Positions 28,901-40,900 of a stretch of DNA of 64,000 bases are shown in pieces (position 1 is the stretch's first letter; each line of letters opens with the position of its first letter). Position numbers and translations under genes: made by a program. The notes under the pieces were generated by a model. That model saw nothing but the letters and a program-made list of their open reading frames with translations. It was not told where the DNA came from and did no database searches. The stretch spans positions 5,220,501 to 5,284,500 of the forward strand of contig NC_083518.1 of assembly GCF_032362555.1 (NCBI RefSeq), written 5' to 3'. Origin of the DNA: Amyelois transitella (lineage: Eukaryota > Arthropoda > Insecta > Lepidoptera > Pyralidae).

Positions 28901-31900
28901 ATGTTTTTTAAACCATTACATGTTCAATGTAAGAAAATATTCCACTTGAGTGCGTTTCACATGTGATTCATGTGCGCAAGAGCAACATTTGTTTATCACA
29001 CATTGTGCTCCTACAAATCGCAGTTAGCTGGTTTTATTTACGAAAACACGGAATTCTTATCGCTAAAGTTGCGTACATCTGGTTTCTATTCATCGTTAAT
29101 TCGTTTAAGTATTTTTCTTCATTATTTTTTTTCGCGGCACCAAGAATCTCATTTATGTATTTCAATAAAAAGGTGATTGATTGATTGATTGGTGACGGCC
29201 TCTGTGGCGCAGCGGCAGTACGCTTATCTGTGACACCGGAGGTCCCGGGTTCGAATCACGGCCAGGGAATGATGAGACAAGAACATTTTCTGATTGGCCT
29301 GGGTCTTGGATGATTATCTATATAAGTATTTTTATAAAATATAGTATCGTTGAGTTTGTATCTCGTAACACAAGTCTCGAACTTACTTCGAGGCTAACTT
29401 AATCAGTGTAATTTGTCCCGTATATATTTATTTATTTATCCAGATCTATGAAAAATCTAAGATAAAACATAGAAATTAGAAAACCAACAACATATTTATG
29501 AGCAAGTAATACATTTCAGTTCATTTACCCTGTAATCTTTCAATTGGAATATTTATCTATTGCAAGACTCCACGGTATAAGTACATATACTAAACGGTAG
29601 TTCTCACGATTGGATCTTGTTCTAGCAACCTTAGAGCGATTAAAAGTAAAGACGCCACAGTTGTAAAAATATTATGAATTTACAATGGTAAATGTTATGT
29701 TATGCTAAGTATGTTACTCCCGATTTCAGAAGGTCTATTCTATATCTGTGCCAAATTTCGTGATTATCAGTCCAGTTGTTTTGAGTTTGTTTGATAAAAA
29801 CATTTTTTTGTCTTTATTATTAGTACCTATGGATTAATAATTGAAAAGTTATCCAAAGCTACTAAATTTTATTTAAGGAAATTTTATTTACTTTATTCAT
29901 TAATCTACAAGTGGTGTCCAGATATTTAACTATTTGGTATCTTTGTCTGTTTTGTATGTTTTACTCTGGTATAAAGAGTTTTATCTATCTATCTATCTAT
30001 TTTAATACTTTTTCAGGCAGATATTTAAAGGTAAATATCACTCATACAATACTTGCATAATTAATTATTTTTACATATTGTTAGATACCTTTAAACGCAG
30101 ACACCAACGAAATACAAAATTTAGTATTAGGTATATTCAATATAAGACGATTAGGGCAATGTAAAATGAACAGAAGAGCTTCATAAGTTTTTGCAAAAAT
30201 TTACAGTTTAGTTTTAGACTTATATTACAAATTTTGCCCTTTTACCTACTGAACCTAAGTCTTTAAATAATGAATATCTAAACTGTATGGGCGAACGCCA
30301 GGATTCGCGGCGGTCAAACCGGTCGGCGCGGGCGCAGAGTTTACCAATCCAGTTTGACCGAGACAGACTTTCTTCGGGTACTCTAAACGAAGCCTACGAG
30401 CTGTAGCTCGTCGATCCTGAAATTAGTTATTTCTGTATAAGAACATAGCTGATAAGGCTAATTAAAATGACAATTTTGACATGAGTAAATGAATTAGTAC
30501 TAATTGCAATTAGAACATGTAATAATCGTTTGTAATTTTAAATAAAAAACCTTTTTTATATATTTGTTTAACTAGGATAATAGGTAAGGTAAACGTAGAA
30601 ACTACTTACCTACAAAAATTTGCTCTTTCATGTAATTTCTTCTAATTTTATAAACCTTTTATTTTAAATTGCTCTTTATAACATTACCGCTAACGGCATA
30701 GATCACCCCAAAGGAAATACCAAACTATTTCAGTATCAGCGAATACACGATTAGCAAAGCTACTTTTAGCGACGTGCTTGCTTGTAACTTCTAACTGCAC
30801 TAGTATAGAAAGGTGGATTCACTGATTTACTCCTTAGAACCCTGCGTGTGAAAGAAACAGCAAATACGCGCAACTATATCTAAAAAGGCTATTTAGAAAT
30901 GAAAAGCCATAAAGGGAGATGAACTCTCAAGTTCTTAGGGTTATGTGAGTAAAAAGGATAGATGCAAGCGTGACCGCTCTTACGTTCCGAGGATGAACTG
31001 GAATGTCGCGCGTTCCAAATTCAAATACAGACGACAAATTTCAAAGGCATGCATCATGTATTCCTCATCTCAATGACCTTTTGTTTGATCTACCTACCCG
31101 CTCTGTCTTTGATACTGTAAAGACCTTTGTAGGTATACTACGCAGGAGGTACTGCGCATGCGTAGATGATTCTCGCTTGGAGTGGGGAAGGGGTCTTTGT
31201 AAGATCTTTAGGAATGGGAAGCGACAGGGCCCGTCCTTGAAAGCGTCTTTTCACAAGGTTACGTTTATACGTTAGATATACTGCGCAGGCAAAGGAAGAT
31301 GTAATTTCTGATGGTTCCTTTTGACGAGATTGTAATAGCGTTGACTTTGACAAAGAAGATATCGTATACGAGTATGTTAATTGTATTTCATGTTTTTGCT
31401 AAGGTTTAAAATTTCTTTATTGATAAACTACTTAGTTGAAACAGATATTTCTAAAGGTAAGTAGGTACATATGTATTTAGTATTTCCAATTTCAGTCTTA
31501 GAGAAGCAACATACTAAATTACCTTTCTTACTAAAATTTGCCAATAACTAAGTGATTACTCATGCAATGATCTGTAACGAGCCCCAGTTTGAATCACACA
31601 TGAATGAAGTCATGCAAACAATCCAGGGAGTGACGTGAACGTTGCAAAAATAATCACAGAATTGGGACCGTGTTTATAAACAAACATACCCGGGGTATCG
31701 CGAGATGCTCATAAACTAATCGACTTTTAGAAGTATTTTAATCAGCAATCAATTATATACTCGTAGATAATATATGTTTCCGTAGATGCTGAAGAAGGCA
31801 ACTTAAGCAAAAGTGGAGAGCGCAAATCTGGGTACTCTAGACAAATAGGGTATTTTTTACTTATCAATTACTGATAATATAACTATATACGGAACAGACC

Positions 31901-34900
31901 ACACAGATTGAATAAGCCTCGAAGTTCGAGACTTGTGTTACGAGATACTAACCCAACGATACTATATTTTATAATAAATACTTATATAAGTATATAAACA
32001 TCAAAGACCCAAGCCAATCAGAGAAAGTTCGTTTCTCATCACGCCCTGGCCGGGATTCGAACCCGGTAATACCAAATTCAATACACAAAATTTTTTTTTT
32101 TTTTATGATTTTTAGATGGATGATATCACAATATGTTTTGGTGTAGGCCAGTTCGAAAAAGTGAGTGAAAACTTAAGGCAAATCAATACCTTTCATACGT
32201 AAATTTTTATTTAAATAATAACATCAACTTACCTTCAAGTACACTTGGATGTGTAAAACAGAAGTGAACTTTTAATACAAGTTATATTAAGTGCGATGCG
32301 GTTTACATAACCGCTTCATAACTGTGGTCGTTCTCGTAACATAACGGCCATTCGACCCAGAGACAATGGGAAATAAGCAAAAAGTTCAAGCAAGCAATAT
32401 TATAGACTCCATCAATCATGTTATGTGTGCCGTAGTAAATGCACTTGTAGCTAGAATCTCCGGTTTTCTCTATTTACTGGGAAACTATGATAGTTGTGCG
32501 TTCTCAACACACGTTAATTAGTCACCGTTTAAACTTTTCCCTACAGGAGTGATTCACGAAGTGCATCTTTAGGGTAAATTTGAATTCTAAGACAAACTAA
32601 AGGTCCAATTATTGGACATTGATTGACTGTTAGTTGTAAATGGGTACCTACTAGGTACCTACTTTTGTAAGTATAGATTGTGTTACTATTATGAAGCAAA
32701 GTTAGATTAAGATTTTACAGGCGTAACATATGAGAAGTAATGTCTGCAAAACAAACGTTCCCATCCATGTGGGATGCGCGCAAGAAGTTGATGTAATCTA
32801 TTTTAAATTGATAGAAGGTCGTCTATCACAGTACAACTGTACCAGCTGTGTTCGACGCTATGCTAAACAGTTTGCTGGCGAAATATTCTGGAGGTTAGTG
32901 TTACGTTACGAGATTTATTTTTGTTTGATTACTGAGAAACGCGCGTAATGGCCCCTGGTTACATGTTCGAGAGGAGAAGTATACAAAGAAATAAAATGAA
33001 AGCTAACTGTAGGAAATCCTATCCCTTAAATAGCCCTTGTATATTGTTTATTAATTATATTTATATAAATATTTTCACACATTTAGATTGTTCAAACTAG
33101 TTTGGTAAATATACCTAAAGCTAGGGGCGGGTATTAAATTGATATTTTAACTCAAAATATATTAGGTACTTCAATCTTCGAATGATTAAAGGTGTAAGTA
33201 TCTAGTGTTTCGTATACCAAACTGCAACTTTTCTGACATTATTCTAAATATGTAATCACATCATGTAAGTACTATTATTTTCAATAATTCATGACTGTAG
33301 TTCGGCATTTCCAATGCAATGTGCGCTTACATACAATTAATACCTTGACGAAAAATAAAATTCGGCATTATCTATTAATTAGCAAATAACTTGGTAAGTA
33401 AGTAGTTATTGTCATCCATCCGTAAAACAAGAAAGGGAATTTTACATAATTATAAGATTATCGTCGTATAATGGTCTACACAATAATTATCAGTACACCA
33501 AATGTGAGTAGATCGAATTCTAAGAAACCATGTGACACATGCTTCGCGATATAATTATACGTCATGCAGTATCTAATGACGCTCCCTGGCAATTTTGTTG
33601 GATTTGTAATTATTTTATTACTTTGTACTTACTTGTCTTTTCACTGACTTCATAATGATGACGCCGGGGAAGTTACAGTAACAGGAAAAACGAAAAATAG
33701 GTTGTGTACGTAACGCACACTGTAGTGATGAAACAAACGAACGAATCTTAGTATATTTTAGGCAAAAGGAGTTTTATTAACATTGCATTTAGAATAGATA
33801 AGCATAAAGACCCCTGTTATCTATCCTTTGCATCTATCCTGGTAATGAGTCCGGAGTCCCCCTATGACCACGATTCAGGAGTGGATAAGTATTTCAATTA
33901 CACGCTCTGTTATATAAATTTCAATGAATTACAGTTATTCTTGGTGCTTTATAAGTACATGGGTTTTTCGCGTAATAGAGTCATCAATTTAACCAAGACA
34001 GACGACACGGTCCAGCCACCTCATTGTGCTATAATGATTCATTTAACAAGTGTTTAAATATGGTTATTGTCATCGTGAAAGAGGACCACGGGCAACTGAA
34101 CACGATTTACTCGACCGTGCGATTGTGAACACGCCTTCAGTTTTTGTTTGTTCGCGTGTTTTATCATTAGGAAGAGGCGTTGATAGCAGGAAAATACATT
34201 AACGTTTATGTCAAAGTCATTTTCATAATAACAACGCTTGTATGAGATTTTATTCCCGTGGGATTTAGCGAAAATCTTTGCTCAGCTAAATCCTTTCCAA
34301 GGTTTCGGCTGTGCCTTCAGGGAAGTGACTGACACAATTAATTTTAAATAAATACCAAAATAGGGATATAGATAAATTCGTAATGAACTACAGGAATCTT
34401 TATTCTTCAATACTTCTCAACGTCATTAAAGAATCTACTCGTGCGTGGTTTTAATTAAGGTTGTCTGTCCGTACAATTGTATGTTCAGTCCACGCGTAAT
34501 GGCGACTATTACCTGTATAGTATCAGGCCCTTTAAAAATCAATAAACCCATTTACTGTTTAATATGTTAAACAAAAGAGTTTTAGGTATAATAATAAGAT
34601 TTAGAGGTAATAAGTTGTTGTTATTACCGATAAAGATAAGGTTTAAAATTAAGCGAAAGCTTTATCCAGGGGTTTAATTTTAGACATTGGATTAATACTT
34701 ATAAGTAGGCTGCTTTAAAAATAAGTAGGTATTTATAGGCCATAATAATAATAATTATTTAAAGTGAAAATTGGGGGAAAATTGATAAAGGTACATATTA
34801 AAACAACTAATAATAAATAAGTATTGGCTGGTTCCATGACTTGAAAAGAAACAATAATTTATCCTTATTTACAAAGACAGCATGAATGATTTGATTAATG

Positions 34901-37900
34901 ATTGTGTTTTTGGTACATAATTAGTTTGTCCTTCACTTTCCATTAGATATATTTTATAAATTGATATTTTTCTTTCTCATTATAAGTTATTGAACTAAAA
35001 TTACATAACATTTCTAAAAAAGTAAAGGTGTGTAGGTACAATTTTTTTTTTTAATTCAATAATAATCACGTAAAATGATTGTTTAATAATTTCGATATGA
35101 TTTCTTTAACTCTTAAATATTAAAATATGCTTTATATTATGAAACAACTGTATGTGAGTCCATACTTTGCATGTAGTAATGGAATTGTGCTCTGAGTCCG
35201 TGGACCACCTGATGAGAGGCCAATCAGCGCCAGCTTTCTAATAGCCAGATAACAACATAAGGATTTAGATAGAACATCTAAACAGCTTTTTGTATGTAGT
35301 AATTGCTTAATACATGCTGTGGCGTAGGAGGTTCTAACATGCAAGTCTGTGTTGTCGGGAAGAACGGATATTTTAAATTTTTTCATTAAATTGATTATAT
35401 TTCGGCTGTGGCCTCCATTGATTTGGTTTATGTTTAGATTTCTAATGCCGTTAAACGAAATGTAATTTTTTCTCACTTAAATCTAATTAATTCACGATAA
35501 AATTTTTAAACCGCAGCATCGCTAATCTAAACTAGATGGAAGTCCGGGAAAGCCTATATCCTCCCATCCCTATATGTAAACAATTATTTCAGGATTTGAT
35601 AGGGTTGTGATAAGATGCATCATACTCTTAGGCAAGGAATATATCTGGATGTAATTTATCGACCGGTCAGGTAAATCCACAAAAAACCTATTATACATAT
35701 ATGTGGGTAGTTAGAAATAATGGGTCGTTACCCTGACGCCCGCATGCGTGGGTACGTGATGATGCGATTCTATGGTATAGACATTAGTATATTATCCCCA
35801 GATTAGGGTAATATCCTAAACATGCAAACGGAGTAGATATCTACTGAATAATAAGCGTTTGAAGAAAGATGTAGTTAAGTGGTACCTAACTTAAAACTTA
35901 AGATCTGTTTTTGGCATCAAAAATCTTACTAGGTTTACTCAAATTACACTTATTAGTTCATTGCGCCATAATAATAATGATAGTTTATTAATTTGTAATA
36001 ATTTCGTTTTTAAAAGAAGCGACATTCAACTGAGCTAGGCGTGCCTCAAAGAACGGAAGTAAGATTTCTATCATATAAAGCTTAGTAAAAGACCGATCGG
36101 TTACTTTTTAAAACTGACCCTTACTTTAAGCCTCTGACAATGCTTCAAAGCGTGACGGCATTTATTACCTTAATAGTCTCTTAGACAAAGAAAACAGAAG
36201 AAAGGCAATCCAAAGAAATCGGTCGGAAAGCGAGCACGTTGCGGGCTACTGCCTCGATTGTTATAGTAACAAGCCTGATGCTTATCTCCTCATGAAGTAG
36301 TTTTTACTTTATTGGAAAAAGTCGAATATTAAAACGGCCCATGCCATGGAACCAAAGATCAAATCCTTTAAATTCCAAGAATGTCCAAACAGCTCTAGTA
36401 ATGTTTTGTTATGTTTTTGGTAACTCGGTACCTAACTAACCATAGGTAGATATTTTTATTGAAAACGTCTCCAAGCTTTTTATCAAAAAGAGTAAATTGA
36501 GAAAAACTAAAAAACATATATATTAAACCATCATGAAACATAATTACCTCTAAAATGGATGCTTTTGCAAAAAAGTTAGGTTTCTCAAACATTTTCTTGC
36601 ATATTTCACTCCCATATAGATTAAGGACATATAAGGTAATTTTTGTGTCAAAGCAATTCCGCGTTGATATGTTAATTTTTATGTTTCTAACCTACAAGAA
36701 AAGATAGTCTTGTCGTCACGTTACATCTAGGCAGGGCACATTTCCGCAGAGGAAGAACTGATAAAATTGCAAATTTTACACCTAATGCTGCAGTTCTGAA
36801 AACACATCATCAACAATAATTGTAACTTTGCTATAATACAACACATTTTAAGCCAATTAATAGTTTAGAAAGCTAGAAGGTTGTATGTTTCTTTTGTAGA
36901 CACGCGATATGTTAAGGCATATCAACAATTAAAATTAAGAAAATTAGGTTTTGTTGTGAAATCCGTTAGCACGTTCTGCACGCAAGTGAACGCTTTAATT
37001 TTTAGGGTCACAAGGTTAGCTGATACTTGATAGGTTATAATATGTTATCTCGTTACTCACGATTAACAGTATGGAGCTTTAATTAGTAATAAGTAGTCTT
37101 AGCGACCAAATGGGTTTAAACTTAAAAAAAGACAATTACAATAAACCCTTATTTATTTAAATCAAATCAAATTAATTTATAAAACAATTTTAAAACAACC
37201 GTTAATAATCAAAACAAAACTCAACAAAACTATCGATCAAATCAATCGGCAAAATTAATAAATGGAACAGACTCACTCTTATTGATGCCAACCACAGCCA
37301 ACAACCTTACCGGGCGACAATCGGGCAGCGAAAGAGGCTGCTGTCGACTGAGCGCCTCCTTTTATAGGCGGTGGTGGGGATCAATAAAAATAAGTCTAGG
37401 GTAGCTTATACGGCCTATCCTGACTGTGCACCGTCCTCGGCTGCACTGGAGGGATCTTCTGTAACAGCGCAAGCAGACACGGCGGGAGCTTGTTCGCCAT
37501 CACTCACAGCGTTCATGAGATCGGCAGGAGCAAGCGACGGCTCGCCAGCGCTGTTGGAGTCATCGTCGTCGTAATCTATGTGAAAAACCAAATGTTAATG
37601 GATTATGACGATGTACACCATTGCCTAGTCTGTCATACATCGCGCATACAAGGCCCTCATACATAATAACTCTTTCGAGACAAAACGAAAACTCCTTTAC
37701 ATTCATAAGTATGCATACTTCATCTAACCAAATGTCTCATCCATACTCATACTTGAACTTGTACAAGTTCCCCCCACACGCTAATAACGTGAACCAGCAC
37801 AGCGGCTGCCAGCACAGCGGCTGATACGCGTTCATAGAACACGTAAACCGGGACAACACCCGCCGGGACAGCACCCGATGCGCATACAGTGTATACGACT

Positions 37901-40900
37901 TCCAGCACAGCGGCTGCCAGCACAGCGGCTGATACGCGTTCATAGAACACGTAAACCGGGACAACACCCGCCGGGACAGCACCCGATGCGCATACAGTGT
38001 ATACGACTTCCAGCACAGCGGCTGCCAGCACAGCGGCTGATACGCGTTCATCGAACACGTAAACCGGGACAGCACCCGCCACGCGTACTGCGTACACGTT
38101 CACCAGGACAGCGCCTGCCACTCGCGTACCACATTCATGGGTGCGCGTCAGCCAGAGCCCAATACTCCAAAGCGCTCGCAGCCTCGGGAGTATTTTGTAA
38201 CAGAGCCTCACCGGCAGCTTGTACAAGAAAGGCGGATATACGCCTCACACTTGCGCACACACTCATACGTATACACATGCGTGCTACTGTAACATAAAGA
38301 AACCAAATTAAAAGTTCATTGAGAACCTTACTTTCAAAAAATGCAGCACAGCTCTCAGGACACCATTCGCCCTTCCAGGGTACCATGTATTGAGCAGCAG
38401 CCTGAGAAGTCTTGCCTCTCGCCCCGCTCAATAGTTTCAGCTCATAGCGGTCACTGGGTAGTACCTTCATGACACGGTATGGACCCCTCATACCAGGGTC
38501 AAGTTTCCCAGCGGACTGTGAATACTTAATTACAAAAACTTTATCATCAACCTGGAACTTTCTGGGTGGGTGTCTCTGACGATTTACTCGTGCATCCTGA
38601 CCATACCGGTTTTTATCTAAAAATGCTTTAGCGGAGCTTCTACAGAGTTCCCTCATGGCCTCACGATTAGGGCTAGAGTTTTCGACGGCAACGTCGCGGA
38701 TCAGCGCACGTATAACAGGAGTAGTCGCGTTGGTGCCGATTAATAAGTACAAAGCGGAATACTGGGTTGATTTTTGTTTTGTTACATTTAAGACTAATTG
38801 AATTTTACACAAAGCCTCGGCCCATGTAGATTTCTTATTGTTACTCTCTATACGAATTAAATTAAGAACAGTCCTTATATAACGCTCGGCCTGCCCATTT
38901 GAATGATGCATTTCGGGTGTTATATAATGAATGTCACAACCCATTTCACGAATCCAGCAAGTAAAACCTGACGCTTCAAACATACGACCACGGTCGCAAA
39001 CTATCAATTTAGGTGTTCCAAATAAAGAAATTGCATTATTGAAAACCCGTTTCAATTCGTTCGTGTCTTGTCTGTACATAGGATAGAGTAAACAAAATTT
39101 TGTAAAGGAGTCCACAAAAACAAGTACAAATTTGTAGCCATTGGATTCTGGTAATGGACCCAATGCGTCAACATGAACCGTGCTAAAAGGAATTTCGGGT
39201 TTTTCCCATGATGTGATAGGTTGAAGAGGAGCTCTTGGAACACGTTTCTTAGAAATACAAATCAAGCAATGGGTAATGTACTTCTTAACAAATTGTTTAA
39301 GGCCAGGAAACCAAAAATGTTTGAGAATAAGATCGTAAGTTTTGTCAACCCCGATATGCTCGTGTTCATCATGAAAAACACGCAGTAAACTGAGTCTATG
39401 TCCTTTAGGGATGTAACACAGCAATCGTGAGTCTTCACCCATAGGTGAATAGCGGTAATAAAGGACATCATTTTGACACACATATCGGCTAGAGTCTAAA
39501 AGACCGTCTCTTAGTTTGTCTATGAGGTCAAGAGTTTCTGTGTCAGCTGATTGGGCTACCTGTGCCCAGTTAAGCGGTTTCTCAATATTATTGACTTGCA
39601 ACGTTGGTGGATTTCGGCTCAGATAGTCTGCGTGGCCCATCATCACTCCCTTACGATACTCAATCTCAAAATTGAAATCTTGCAAATAAATCCACCAGCG
39701 CGCAACTCGAGGAAGGAGATCTTTCTTACGCTCGGTGGCCTTCAAGGCATTGCAGTCTGTTATGATTTTAAAATTTACCCCAATCAAATAATGACGAAAG
39801 TGTTGCAGTGCCTTGACGACCGCCAGCGTCTCTAACTCGTAGGAGTGGTACTTTGCTTCCGCACCTAGAGTAACTCTGCTAAAATAGGCTATAACTCGTT
39901 TACTACCGTCTGCGTGAAGTTGCATGAGCACTGCACCATACCCGGCACTACTGGCATCAGTGTGCAACTCGGTAGGAAGGTTCGGGTCAAAAATCGCAAG
40001 TATAGGCTCACTTGTTAATCGTTTTATAATTTCTTGTCGGACTAGGTCCTGTTCGGGTCCCCATTGAAATTTGACATCATTTTTGGTAAGGCGTGAGATA
40101 CATGCGGTTTTTGTCGCGTAACCTTCGATATATCGGCGAAAATACCCAGCAAGGCCTAGGAATTGACGTACTTGCTTGACATTCGTTGGAGTGGGTCCAT
40201 TTACTAAGGCCTCAACTTTGTGCGGGCTCGGCCTGACCTGACCATGGCTGATTATGCGACCCAGGTACTCCACCTTGGTGGTAAGAAAGGAGCACTTGCG
40301 CAAGTTAATAGAGAATCCGGCACTAGTTAAAGTTCTCAGAACATCACGTAACAAATTAATGCCTTCGTCGACAGTCATGCTTACTATAAGTACGTCGTCA
40401 ATGTACACCAGCACAGTTCCAGCCTCTATGAACCTGCGCAACGTATTATTAATGATACGCTGATAAACAGTGGGAGAATTACATAGACCATAGGGCATTT
40501 TAAGGTACTCGTAATGAGCTTCAGGAGTGACGAAACCGGTTTTGTGTATAGAACCCTCATCGATTGGGATCTGATGGAATCCCGAAGCCATATCAAGAGA
40601 AGAGAAGTATTTCGAGCCCCCAAGCCGATCAATGTGGTCATCAATCAAAGGCAGGGGGTACCTGTCTCTGATAGTTATACGATTTAGTGCACGGAAGTCA
40701 ACACACATTCTGTCGGAACCGTCCTTTTTCTTAACCAGAATGATCGGGCTTGCGTACTCTGAATCTGACTCCCTGATTATATTTTTGTCTAGTAGGTCCT
40801 TGCAAATCTCACGAACCTTAAGCTTCTCTTGGTAAGATAGACGGTAAGGATGGTACGCCACCGGCACATCACTAGTCAAGTTGATACACATTTTACCAGT

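Noticed and set aside
29193..29265. Functional tRNA gene
   Set aside because: Boxes A and B are present but the acceptor and anticodon arms do not form a proper cloverleaf, and the sequence continues into a SINE body with a related truncated copy at 32 kb.
37878..38297. 139-codon plus-strand frame
   Set aside because: Antisense to the element 2 minisatellite; Arg/Pro repeats arise from the same 108-bp units.
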